64,000 bases of DNA from a virus. A program made the position numbers and the translations under genes. The notes beneath the pieces were generated by a model, which worked only from the letters and a program-made list of their open reading frames with translations, searched no databases and was not told where the DNA came from. Positions 35,904 through 44,099 of the stretch are shown here, piece by piece. Location of the stretch: positions 62,001 to 126,000 of the IMG/VR virus record IMGVR_UViG_3300042934_000594; one strand, 5' to 3'. Every line of letters begins with the position of its first letter. The stretch's first letter is position 1.

Positions 35904-36314
35904 TTATTGCGGGGGCTTGAGGTCCAACTCCATTTGCATTTGCTTCTCCAGTTTCTTCCCTTTACTGGCCGACTCTTCCAGCGCACTGGCAGCCATGTCA
36001 TAATACAGCTCAGTTTCCCACACCGGCAGATCAAAGAACTGTTTGGCGGTCATGCCAAACGTTGTGTGCATCTTGAAGCTGTAGAACCTGCGCAAGGCAC
36101 TGGCGTATGGACTGCCTTCAACCACGTCTTCCTTATCGTGCATCGCCACCAACGCCAAAGGACGCAGCTTGCTAGCCCGAGGGTCTTCGTGGTTAAAGAT
36201 TCCGTACTCCGTCTGATACGCCATCCGTGTCATGATCTCAGTGGTCGTCGAACGCATGGCGGGCAGTTCCCGCAACATGGCATCCAGTTGACCGCGTTGA
36301 TTGACCCGCTCCAA
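35904..36314 (-). CDS. Unknown protein without a normal start; possibly the -1 frameshift extension of the next gene
   Basis: The only start-like codon in frame is TTG 36314, without a good ribosome-binding site. The frame is open and protein-like further upstream (NKDARYSRLSLGSGPNAH) across the stop of the 36401-38173 gene, and lies in its -1 frame. A run of five T on the coding strand (36432-36428; codons GTT TTT ACG) is a candidate slip site. Phage tail assembly chaperones are often made this way. The C-terminus is helical and acidic (FFDLPVWETELYYDMAAS). If TTG is used the product is 136 aa. Confidence 0.55.
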   Translation of the reverse strand: MERVNQRGQLDAMLRELPAMRSTTTEIMTRMAYQTEYGIFNHEDPRASKLRPLALVAMHDKEDVVEGSPYASALRRFYSFKMHTTFGMTAKQFFDLPVWETELYYDMAASALEESASKGKKLEKQMQMELDLKPPQ

Positions 36315-36400
36315 CCCGAAGCTGAGTAACGCGACGTGCGCGTTAGGGCCACTGCCTAGCGACAGTCGACTGTAACGCGCATCCTTGTTGATCGCAGGAC

Positions 36401-38173
36401 TCAGTTGAGCTTCCGGTTGGCCAACGTAAAAACGGTGGTGAGCATGTCCAACGGCACCAGGTGGTCAAAGCGTGCGTGGAACTTCTCGGCCACTGGCGAT
36501 TCACAGTGCGGGCAGTTGTAGCTATTGATAGCCACCATCGAGATCATGCTTTCCTCGATGTACTCCTGGATCTTCTTGAAGAAGTCTTCGGCGTAGTCGT
36601 CATCCGACATCACCGAACCCAGGATACCCGCAATCACGTCGGTTTCACGCGTGACTTCAGTGACGGTGCCTTCCTCGTCCCGCTCCACCACAGCGCTCAC
36701 CCAGTGGGCGTATTGACGGGCGGTGGTGGCTTGACCGAGTTGCTCGATCCAGCGGTTGCGGTTGGTCCCGTGTGGCGGCTCGTTGAACGCACCCTGAGTC
36801 ATTTCCACAATGCCGTCGATCCAGGCCTTGCCCGATTCTTCGTGTTGCAGCACCGAGGGGGTGTGCAGTTCCAGACCCATGTCCCCGAACCAGACCGTGC
36901 GTTCCTTACCGCGCATGTGCTCGGCTTTGTACTTGGCCAGATCAGCATCAGTGGCCTTGTCGCTGGCTTTGCGCAGGCGCAGGGCCATGAACTCTTTCTG
37001 CCACTTGGTCAGGGAGTTCTCATCAGTGAACACCATCGAACGGAAGTTCAAGATGTCCTTGGTGATGTGCTGACATTTCGAAGCATCGGCCATGCACGGT
37101 GCAGCGTAAGGGTAGCCCTTTGGCCACATCACCGCGGCCAGACCCAGGAGCACGTGCTGCTCATCCATCGAATCAAGACGTTCCTTGATATCGGTGGGGG
37201 TGCGGAAGCTGATGTTGGCATCGATCACGTATTGCAAGGCGAAGTCCATGGCCACAGACATCAGTGCTTGCAGCGTGTTGGAGAACGCCAGACCCTTGGA
37301 CTCACGACCCAAGCTGACCTTGACCTGGTTCAACTCGTATTGCAGACCGGTGAGGTCAGCCAGCGTAGGCGAACTGAACCGCAGCCACAGGCCGGAACGG
37401 TAGCACGGCACGTCGAAGGTGGAGCCCGTACCGGTTTTGCGTTGGAAGTAACCGACCAGCTCTTCCTTGGTCAGCTGCTTAGGATCACCCAAGGTTTGCT
37501 TGGGGATACCTGGACGCAGTTCACGGCCATTGACTTCCAGCACGTTGGTCCAGTGGGAGCCTTCGCGCTCACTGGCCGCCAGACCGATGTTGTCCAGGCG
37601 TGCGCTGGAGATGGCATCGAACACGGTGCGCAACCACACGTTACCGTCTTCGTCGGTCAGAGGCTTGCCTTTATCGGCCAGGGCCTTGACCACACGCTCA
37701 TCACGTTCAGTCAAGCGTTCCAGGAGGGCGTTCTGCCGATCCATGACTTGTGTCACGTTGGCATACGACTCACGAAACAGCGACAGCGCTTCGATCAACG
37801 TCGGGACGTCACTGCCTTCTGGCAGGGGCGACGTCGTGGGGGCCTTGTCGTGAACCGTGAAGCTCACTTTCTTTTGGTCCGGGGTGAAAGGCGCGACTTC
37901 AGGCTCTTCGTCGTCGCCCTCATCGGCCTCAAGCTCGTCGCCACCGGCGGGGGTGGGTGCACTCGGCTGCGCCGGTGCAGCTGGGGTATCGCCCAACCAG
38001 TGTTCTTCACCGGCTTCAGCGATCTCACCACGTATGCGTTGCTGTTGTTCCAGGGTCCAGGCGTCCGGCGCTTCACTCGCCGGTTGTGCCATCTGGGCTA
38101 CGAACTCGTCGTAGGTGCCAACGAAGCCGCTTTTCAGCGCGGCGTCGTATTGTTCTTGATACGGCTGGTTCAT
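36401..38173 (-). CDS. Virion/tail assembly-like protein, 590 aa
   Basis: ATG 38173 with AGGA 9 nt upstream, overlapping the previous stop as ATGA. The first ~120 residues are helical then acidic/proline-rich (disordered, EADEGDDEEPEVAP); the rest is a folded helical region. The C-terminus has a CPHC pair (YNCPHCES), half of a possible zinc site, with H-A-R-F-D-H after it. Position and minus-strand grouping suggest tail or baseplate assembly, but this is inference. Its end overlaps an open -1 frame (see 35904). Confidence 0.6.
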   Translation of the reverse strand: MNQPYQEQYDAALKSGFVGTYDEFVAQMAQPASEAPDAWTLEQQQRIRGEIAEAGEEHWLGDTPAAPAQPSAPTPAGGDELEADEGDDEEPEVAPFTPDQKKVSFTVHDKAPTTSPLPEGSDVPTLIEALSLFRESYANVTQVMDRQNALLERLTERDERVVKALADKGKPLTDEDGNVWLRTVFDAISSARLDNIGLAASEREGSHWTNVLEVNGRELRPGIPKQTLGDPKQLTKEELVGYFQRKTGTGSTFDVPCYRSGLWLRFSSPTLADLTGLQYELNQVKVSLGRESKGLAFSNTLQALMSVAMDFALQYVIDANISFRTPTDIKERLDSMDEQHVLLGLAAVMWPKGYPYAAPCMADASKCQHITKDILNFRSMVFTDENSLTKWQKEFMALRLRKASDKATDADLAKYKAEHMRGKERTVWFGDMGLELHTPSVLQHEESGKAWIDGIVEMTQGAFNEPPHGTNRNRWIEQLGQATTARQYAHWVSAVVERDEEGTVTEVTRETDVIAGILGSVMSDDDYAEDFFKKIQEYIEESMISMVAINSYNCPHCESPVAEKFHARFDHLVPLDMLTTVFTLANRKLN

Positions 38174-38718
38174 TGCGCGGTTTCCTGTTCGTCGTCCAAG
38201 CCGATCTCCACCACGCCGCCGGCGTGCAGTTGCTCGCACAGGGACAGGATCAACGGCTCGACCACGGTTTCCAAATTGGTGATCTCGGCGCTGTATTGAT
38301 TGGACAGCTCAAACACCTGAGGCAATTCAGTTGCGCTGGGTTGGCCAGCTTTGCCTTTGTGCTGGGCGGCAATGGCATCGAAGTTCTTCTTGGACGTTTG
38401 CAGGTCCTGGACCAGGTTCTGGAAGCTCTTCTGGAAGCCCGTGGCGTCCGGCAGGGTAGCCTTGATGTGGTCCATGCTCTGCATGACCGGTACGACGAAC
38501 GCGCTGGTCGACAACAGCTTGCCTTGGCCCAGGCGGCAGAACTCGGTGAGGATGTCCCAGCCCTTGGGGGATTGCAGTACTTGATCAGCGACTTGCGATT
38601 GCATTTCGAGCATCTCCTGTCGGACCTTTGCCTGCTCGTCGGCAGGCATCTGGTCAAAGTTTTCTACGGCTTTTGGGTCCACGACTTTGATCGCAGCGCC
38701 TTCGATGAGTTGAGACAT
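38170..38718 (-). CDS. Helical protein of unknown function, 182 aa
   Basis: ATG 38718 preceded by a CAGGAAACC run. Almost wholly helical with glutamine-rich amphipathic stretches and an acidic C-terminus; coiled-coil-like. Translationally coupled to the 590-aa gene. Possibly a virion assembly partner; function unknown. Confidence 0.65.
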   Translation of the reverse strand: MSQLIEGAAIKVVDPKAVENFDQMPADEQAKVRQEMLEMQSQVADQVLQSPKGWDILTEFCRLGQGKLLSTSAFVVPVMQSMDHIKATLPDATGFQKSFQNLVQDLQTSKKNFDAIAAQHKGKAGQPSATELPQVFELSNQYSAEITNLETVVEPLILSLCEQLHAGGVVEIGLDDEQETAQ

Positions 38719-38839
38719 GTAATAGGTTTCCTGAGGCGATTAATGACAATCTGACATATATAAAACAGCTGATGTAATTTTGTTCCTACTTGCGCACCTA
38801 ACTTTATGTCAGTATCTACCGAGTCTTAGGGATTTCATT
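38719..38839. promoter_or_regulatory. Divergent promoter region with paired TATGTCAG
   Basis: CTGACATA (38751-38758) and TATGTCAG (38805-38812) form an inverted repeat. Each strand therefore reads TATGTCAG ~30-40 nt before its own gene (38718 minus, 38840 plus). The centre is AT-rich (ATATATAAAAC). Confidence 0.55.
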
Positions 38840-39682
38840 ATGAACCTAGAGTTACAACTAGCCCTGGAGGGGTTGGTGACGCCCGAGCGTCTGGATCTGC
38901 TGCTCGAAGCCAATCGCCTGCTGAGCGGGTTGGGCTTAGACGTGGTGGGGGATGAACTGCAAGAGATCATCGAGATCCAAAACAGCAACGCCGACAACAC
39001 CATGCTGGTCTCCCGGTTAGACGACGTACTGACCATTGGGCTCAATCAAGCCCTGGATAGTTTTGGCGTGCGTTTGATTGACGACGCCACGATGGCGCAG
39101 CGCAATAACGTGCTGCACACCATCGCCTCGCTGGAGCACTACATCATCCCTGACCACCTGGTAGGGTTGACCATGGGCGACTTCACCAACGAGGAAGTCA
39201 TCGCCAACATGACACCGATCTTCACCACGTTGGGGGTTGAGGAAGCCATTGACGTGTTGGCCCTGGTCAGTGATGACCTGGTGGCCCGTATTCATGAAGT
39301 GGCATTGAACGCCATTCAACTGCGTGGCCCTGAGCCAGTGGACCTGTTACCCGACAACACCCGACGCGTCGCTCGCTTGAATCGTCTGATTAAAGGCAAA
39401 GGTGCAGAGAAGTGCACCATCGTCATGGAACTGGCTAATGCCGGCGTGCGTTGCGGCCGGCCACTGGATTCACTGATCCACCAAAACGTCGAGGTCATGG
39501 ACAGCTTTGATTCCGATCATCTTGCTTGTGAACTACTGGCCTTGGTTTACTTCAGTAACGCACCATTCGACGAGGCGTTTACGACGGCCCGGCGATTGGT
39601 TCAAGAGTTCACTGATGAGCTAAGTGAACAGAACCGACTGAACAAGTACCTCACCGACCTGGAACGGGTCGTAGAAGGCTGA
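38840..39682 (+). CDS. Hypothetical helical protein, 280 aa
   Basis: ATG 38840 with AGGGA upstream; an earlier in-frame start at 38780 would overlap the promoter region. Leucine-rich and helical throughout, no motif. Directly precedes the virion RNAP beta' C gene (1 bp gap), suggesting co-translation and perhaps a virion role. In phiKZ order this would be near gp79. Confidence 0.65.
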   Translation: MNLELQLALEGLVTPERLDLLLEANRLLSGLGLDVVGDELQEIIEIQNSNADNTMLVSRLDDVLTIGLNQALDSFGVRLIDDATMAQRNNVLHTIASLEHYIIPDHLVGLTMGDFTNEEVIANMTPIFTTLGVEEAIDVLALVSDDLVARIHEVALNAIQLRGPEPVDLLPDNTRRVARLNRLIKGKGAEKCTIVMELANAGVRCGRPLDSLIHQNVEVMDSFDSDHLACELLALVYFSNAPFDEAFTTARRLVQEFTDELSEQNRLNKYLTDLERVVEG

Positions 39683-39683
39683 T

Positions 39684-41108
39684 ATGAACAAACGCGATTA
39701 TTTCATCAAGGCTATTAATGCCGGCGCCGGCAAGAAGCGCGCGTGGGTTAACAGCGTGTTCTCGGTGGTGGTGGGGATGGCCCCAGGGGCCAAGAACACC
39801 CGCTTCTGGTACATGACCCGGATTGTCGATGGACGGATGGAGTTCCTGGACCCGGACCACGACATGATCGTGCACGCCGACCCCAACCTGGGTGGGGCTG
39901 GTCCCGAGCAACCCGCCTGGACACCGATCGATGACTTCACCCCAGGGCAGGCGTTGTTCCAGTGGAAAGAAGAGCTGGTGTTACAAGTCGGTGAGATTGC
40001 CAACTACGCAGGTTCCGGTGCACTGATCACCACCTACGGTAACGTCTTCGTCAACTACATGATCCTGGTCTTACCATTCGGTACCACGCTGCCGTACATG
40101 GAAGGCTACATCAGCCTTAAAGCCATCGAAGCGCAGATCATCGACCGCATGATCGATGACCCCATAGAAGACCCTGAGATGGCAGGCTTCGGTGAGTTCC
40201 GACTGCGTACGCTGCCACCTGAACGATACCCCAAAGCGCCTGACGGCAAGATCTATGTACGTCAGTACCTGCACTTCTGTGACAATGCCCTGTCGCTGAT
40301 GGCCTACGCCACCAGCATTGTCTCCTCGGCTTCTAAGAAGTCGATGGTACCCCACCCCGACCGCACTAAGGTGCGTGATGCTGAAGTGGGTAAGTACACC
40401 CCTGAAGAACTCAAGGACCCGGCCATCGTTGCTCGTATCGGCAACGTCATGGAAGACCTGGACCGCGAGCACATGAAGGGTGATCCGGCGGAGCAGTTCT
40501 ACAAGTCCAACGACTCCAAGTTCTTCGGCGGTACCCGCAAGCGCATGTTCTATATGTTCGGCGGCGAGTCACCGTTTGAAGACGGCACCTCCGTGGACTT
40601 TATCCAAAAGTCGTTGGAAGAAGGCATCGACCCGGATTACATGGCGGCGATGAACAACTCCACCCGCTTCGGTTCGTATAACCGTGGTGCGCAGACCAAG
40701 CTTGGGGGTGAGTCGACCAAGACTATCTACCGGATGCTGGGTACCGTGCGCATCGCAGAGCCCGACTGCGGCGTCAAACTCGGTGTGCCCACCCTGGTCA
40801 CCAAAGCGTCCACCAAATCCATCGTCGGCTTTACCATTGTCGATGGCGAGGCCCAGGTCTTGCTCACCCCTGAGAACGTAGGCAGCTACGTCGGGCGGTT
40901 TGTCAACCTGCGGGGCCCGGGTGTCTGCAAGTCCCCTGGCAAGAACCCCTGCGGGGTCTGCGCTGGTCGTGCACTCAGTGAACAGCCCAACGGCTTGGCT
41001 GCCGCTGCTGCTGGTCTGGGGGGTCGCTTCCTGACCCTGTTCTTGAAGAAGATGCACGCCTCCGCACTCAAGACCGCACGCTGGGATTGGAAACGTCTGC
41101 TGAAGTAA
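39684..41108 (+). CDS. Virion RNA polymerase beta' subunit, C-terminal half (phiKZ gp80-like), 474 aa
   Basis: FGSYNRGAQTKLGGESTK near residue 335 resembles the beta' bridge-helix/trigger-loop block (usual HGARKG). CKSPGKNPCGVCAGR near 420 is a zinc site, and GLGGRFLTLFLKKMHASAL corresponds to the IGEPGTQLT region with its following M-x-T/H. So this is a second beta' C-half, distinct from the one at 31982. phiKZ packages a separate virion RNAP whose gp80 subunit maps just after this point in gene order. The packaged enzyme transcribes early genes after injection. ATG 39684 follows GAAGG. Confidence 0.8.
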   Translation: MNKRDYFIKAINAGAGKKRAWVNSVFSVVVGMAPGAKNTRFWYMTRIVDGRMEFLDPDHDMIVHADPNLGGAGPEQPAWTPIDDFTPGQALFQWKEELVLQVGEIANYAGSGALITTYGNVFVNYMILVLPFGTTLPYMEGYISLKAIEAQIIDRMIDDPIEDPEMAGFGEFRLRTLPPERYPKAPDGKIYVRQYLHFCDNALSLMAYATSIVSSASKKSMVPHPDRTKVRDAEVGKYTPEELKDPAIVARIGNVMEDLDREHMKGDPAEQFYKSNDSKFFGGTRKRMFYMFGGESPFEDGTSVDFIQKSLEEGIDPDYMAAMNNSTRFGSYNRGAQTKLGGESTKTIYRMLGTVRIAEPDCGVKLGVPTLVTKASTKSIVGFTIVDGEAQVLLTPENVGSYVGRFVNLRGPGVCKSPGKNPCGVCAGRALSEQPNGLAAAAAGLGGRFLTLFLKKMHASALKTARWDWKRLLK

Positions 41109-41159
41109 TACCCCGTACCTCAATGCTTTACACGCAAGCCACCTAAGGAGTCCATCTAA

Positions 41160-42515
41160 ATGGCCACCCCAGAAGAACAGAAAGCTGCCGTAGAACAACT
41201 GCTGGACAATCCAACTGGCGCCTCGGCGGCCACTGAAGTCCCTACCCCGGCTGACGGTGTCGCCACCCCCTCCCCAGTGGTTGCTGCCATCGCTGAAGCC
41301 AATGCCAAGGCCCTGGAGCAAGCCGGCGCTCAATCGGCCCCTGCTGAAGAAGCCCCCGCTACTGACGAAGCCGCACCTGCTGCCGACGACACTCCAGCCC
41401 CGGCTGCTGAAGAAGTCAAGGACGTTGACCTGGCCAAGCAAGCCCGCACCCAGTTTGAAGTACCGGCCGCCTGGTCCGATGAGCAAGTCCTGGCCTGGGT
41501 CAACCAACAGACGGTTGATCAACCGGTGAAGAACGCTGATGGCGTCTTCTACCTGGACCCAACCCGCGCCAGTCGCGCTGTGCCTGAGTGGAGTACCCCA
41601 GAACTGCTGGCATTCCTTAAGGGCGAACTCAAGGACGTCACCGACAAGCTCAATGGCCCGGTGGTCAACGAGTTCCGCAAACGTGAAGACGTGCCACAGG
41701 CCTGGTCGGTCAAGGAAGTCATCGCGTTTTACGGTCAAGGCATCGAGCCTGAGAAAACCCGTAACGGGGTGTGGAAGAACGACGTGACCCGCGCTGAGCG
41801 TCAAGCGTCCGACTGGTCCACTGAAGAACTGCACGCCTGGGCATTCGGTGAAATCCGTGCGTTGGGTAAAACCAACGACGCCAAAGCGGCCAGCGAACTC
41901 AAATCGCGCGTGAAGCTCACCAGCGAGAACAACAGCCCGGACGCGGTGCGTGCCGCTTACACCAAGCAGCAAACGCAACAAGAAGCCGCTGCGGCCAGCC
42001 AGGCCGAAGCCACCTCGCGTCAAGCACCAGAACCGGCTCCTGCTCAAGCAGCGCCTGCCCCCAAACCCCTCGACACCGTAGAAGGCCTGACCCCGATGAA
42101 CGTGTCTTTCATTGACAGCAGCCTGGCGCGCTACGAAGCCGCCGTCAAACCCGGCAGTTCGGTTGACGAAGCCGCCGCCTTGCGTGCACAGAACAACCTG
42201 GAAAACCTGTTCCAGTACATCATCGCTCTGGAACCGTCGGCCCTGGTGCCTGCTCTCAAGCGCCTGCTGGACTACTTCAGCACGCACCAAGAGAAAGGTC
42301 AGGTGTTCCATGCTGACAACGTGTACCGCTTCACGCACCTGATGCGCACCGAGCGCAAGTACCGTGAGCGTCACATCAACTTCCTCGAAGTGCTGCGCGC
42401 CTACTCGGCCCCGAACAAAGACCTGCGCAAGCAAGTCGATGTCCGCACCCTGGTACGCGACCAACAGCCTGACCGCGTCGAAATGCTGGTGGAGTTCTTC
42501 CAGAAGCACGCCTGA
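41160..42515 (+). CDS. Virion-type protein with duplicated W-S repeat, 451 aa
   Basis: ATG 41160 behind AAGGAG. Residues 1-90 are A/P/E-rich and disordered. Residues ~103-235 contain a tandem duplication of a ~76-residue unit: W-S at 105 and 182 (AWSDEQVLAW, AWSVKEVIAF) and at 144 and 219 (WSTPELLAF, WSTEELHAW), with D-x-TRA-x-R between them in both copies. After a Q/A/P-rich linker comes a helical C-terminal domain (~315-451). No catalytic motif. Next to the virion RNAP gene, so perhaps packaged; function unknown. Confidence 0.6.
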   Translation: MATPEEQKAAVEQLLDNPTGASAATEVPTPADGVATPSPVVAAIAEANAKALEQAGAQSAPAEEAPATDEAAPAADDTPAPAAEEVKDVDLAKQARTQFEVPAAWSDEQVLAWVNQQTVDQPVKNADGVFYLDPTRASRAVPEWSTPELLAFLKGELKDVTDKLNGPVVNEFRKREDVPQAWSVKEVIAFYGQGIEPEKTRNGVWKNDVTRAERQASDWSTEELHAWAFGEIRALGKTNDAKAASELKSRVKLTSENNSPDAVRAAYTKQQTQQEAAAASQAEATSRQAPEPAPAQAAPAPKPLDTVEGLTPMNVSFIDSSLARYEAAVKPGSSVDEAAALRAQNNLENLFQYIIALEPSALVPALKRLLDYFSTHQEKGQVFHADNVYRFTHLMRTERKYRERHINFLEVLRAYSAPNKDLRKQVDVRTLVRDQQPDRVEMLVEFFQKHA

Positions 42516-42522
42516 TGGCACG

Positions 42523-42548
42523 CCCCTCCTGCGGGAGGGGCTTTATGC
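42523..42548 (+). terminator. Hairpin followed by TATG
   Basis: GCCCCTCC (42523-42530), loop TGCGG, GGAGGGGC (42535-42542), then TTTATGCCG. TATG lies ~50 nt upstream of the next start at 42597, so it could also serve as a promoter element. Confidence 0.65.
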
Positions 42549-42596
42549 CGTATTCTCTGTAGGGTTAAGCTTTTAATGAGGGAAAGAGGGTTAACT

Positions 42597-43352
42597 ATGT
42601 TTGAAGCACTTGCAGGAGTGGGCCAGGGGGTGAGTTACACACTGCCCGCGGACCTAGGACCTGGTCCGACGACTTTGATCGCCGGGGACGCCACGGAAGG
42701 TTACTTTGGTACGCTGACAGCGGCTGAGTTCATCAATGGTACGGCACTGGCCACCGCGATCGGGTTAACCGCAGGGGGCGTCATCAGCTCGCAAGTTAAC
42801 TCTGACTGGCAGAAATTTATTTGGCAGGGCAAGATTTTGTACATGCCCATGCAAGGGTTCCGTAACACCGTTACCTGGAATCAGTTGTACGCCCGTGGGG
42901 CGATCTACGGAGACGATACCAACGGTGCTTACCCGGCAGCCACGCCTGTGGCCCAGAGTGCCCGCGCCACGGTAGGCAATCGAACCTTCCGCGTCCGCGT
43001 CCCTAAAACCGCCATCGGTAACTCGGTGCCATTGGAAGTGGGCAGCGGCAGCGGCACCTCCGGGCGGGTGGACAACCACGTAACCTTCAAAGGCTCGGAA
43101 TGGAACCAGTTGATGTACCGCAGTACGTCAGGCATCGAGACGTATCAGGCGCGGGAGGACTGGGCTGCTTACACAGGCAGTCAATTGTCAGCCGGTTGGA
43201 CCATCATGCAGGAGAGTTCCAGTCAAAACACAGGAGGGTGCGTCATGCGTTCGTACCCAGGGTTTGGCATGGGTTCGGGTCTGTGCGTCTCTAAAGGCTT
43301 GTCCGCCGCCTCGGTAACGTGGAAACCGGTGTTGGAGCTGATTCAGCCTTAA
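42597..43352 (+). CDS. Third fibre-like paralogue, 251 aa
   Basis: ATG 42597 is preferred (GAGGGT upstream); ATG 42576 lacks a site. It shares the module of the genes at 1031 and 1770: GYFGTL, ATAIGLTAGG, WQKFIWQG, FKGSEWNQLM, and the ending W-K-P-V-L-E-L. It lacks the MTD-N-like start and instead begins with a short glycine/proline-rich segment. Probably a virion surface protein related to the two fibre-like proteins ~40 kb away. Confidence 0.6.
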   Translation: MFEALAGVGQGVSYTLPADLGPGPTTLIAGDATEGYFGTLTAAEFINGTALATAIGLTAGGVISSQVNSDWQKFIWQGKILYMPMQGFRNTVTWNQLYARGAIYGDDTNGAYPAATPVAQSARATVGNRTFRVRVPKTAIGNSVPLEVGSGSGTSGRVDNHVTFKGSEWNQLMYRSTSGIETYQAREDWAAYTGSQLSAGWTIMQESSSQNTGGCVMRSYPGFGMGSGLCVSKGLSAASVTWKPVLELIQP

Positions 43353-43355
43353 CGG

Positions 43356-43386
43356 CATAATGCCCCTCCTACGGGAGGGGCCTATG
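43356..43386. terminator. Bidirectional hairpin with CATA/TATG
   Basis: GCCCCTCC (43362-43369) pairs with GGAGGGGC (43374-43381); CATA 43356-43359 and TATG 43383-43386. Lies between genes converging from 43352(+) and 43391(-). Confidence 0.65.
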
Positions 43387-43390
43387 TCGG

Positions 43391-43810
43391 TCAGCCGCGG
43401 TACGCGATGTTGCCAATGTAGTCCAGGTTGTACTTGGCGCCGTACGCCATGGCCATCGCATAGATGGATTCGTATTCACCCGGGGTCAAGTGCAGGTTTC
43501 CTTCCCGGTAGACGTGCATGGCGTAGTAACACACCTTTTCCATCTTCTTGGTCATCTCCGTATGGACCAGGGGTAGGGTGGTGTGGAAGGGGTTAAAGTG
43601 CACCCCGTTGAGCTGGGTTTTGGTGTGTGGGTGATGGGACAGCATCTCCACCACCGCCATCAGGTCCACCAGTTCATTGGCCAGGTGCATGTACGCCGGA
43701 CTGTTCTGGTACTGCGACATCAGCCCAAAGGACTGTGACTTTAAAGCTTCTTTAGCGACCTCGACCGATTCCTCGGCGATCTTACTCAGCAGGTATTGTT
43801 GCCAGTTCAT
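43391..43810 (-). CDS. MazG-like nucleotide pyrophosphohydrolase, 139 aa
   Basis: KIAEESVEVAKEAL (E13, E14, E17) and HLANELVDLMAVVEML (E46, D49) form the EExxE ... ExxD magnesium-binding signature of the all-alpha MazG/dUTPase-like fold, ~29 residues apart as expected. Such enzymes hydrolyse (d)NTPs or, in some phages, alarmone-type nucleotides. Start ATG 43810 overlaps the preceding stop as ATGA, with CGGAG upstream. Substrate not deducible. Confidence 0.65.
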   Translation of the reverse strand: MNWQQYLLSKIAEESVEVAKEALKSQSFGLMSQYQNSPAYMHLANELVDLMAVVEMLSHHPHTKTQLNGVHFNPFHTTLPLVHTEMTKKMEKVCYYAMHVYREGNLHLTPGEYESIYAMAMAYGAKYNLDYIGNIAYRG

Positions 43811-44061
43811 GCTGCACTCCGTTCGTTAAGGATCTCGGCCAGGGCCCGGGCCTGAGTAATGGGGGTGGTGCCAAACATATCGGAGAGCACGCCGTCGTGC
43901 TCACAGGCGTGCTCTTCCAGTTCTTCCATGAGCGTTGGATTGAGCACCGCCCATTGTTGCCACAAGGCCTTGTACTCGCCCCAGAGGTCGGTATTGGGCT
44001 TAAGTGGGGGTTTGCCCTTCCCTAAGCGCCAATCCCGCCCACCGGGCTGGTAGCCCTTCAC
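43807..44061 (-). CDS. Small conserved phage protein with no visible start (annotated from GTG 44061)
   Basis: From GTG 44061 the product would be 84 aa (KGYQPGGRDWRLGKGKPP ...). The frame upstream is clearly coding: ECSTKGDRRFSALFCRL then SDGRTIEEHYQCDV, a pattern I know from small phage proteins of unknown function that normally begin at that point. This extra part (up to ~44150 or beyond) has no ATG, GTG or TTG in frame and overlaps the end of the DNA polymerase N-half in its -1 frame. The frame is open up to ~44265, past an A AAA AAG heptamer at 44205-44199. So it may be a frameshift product, use a rare start, or reflect a 1-nt deletion after ATG 44153. Confidence 0.6.
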   Translation of the reverse strand: MKGYQPGGRDWRLGKGKPPLKPNTDLWGEYKALWQQWAVLNPTLMEELEEHACEHDGVLSDMFGTTPITQARALAEILNERSAA

Positions 44062-44099
44062 ATCACACTGGTAGTGCTCCTCAATGGTGCGTCCGTCAC

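Noticed and set aside
36461-38299. 612-aa plus-strand open frame
   Set aside because: A GC-skew shadow of the minus-strand 590-aa gene; its composition (H, R, Q, V rich) is typical of antisense frames and it crosses two genes.
40569-42521. 650-aa minus-strand open frame
   Set aside because: Antisense to the virion RNAP subunit and the W-S repeat protein; no start signal and shadow-like composition.
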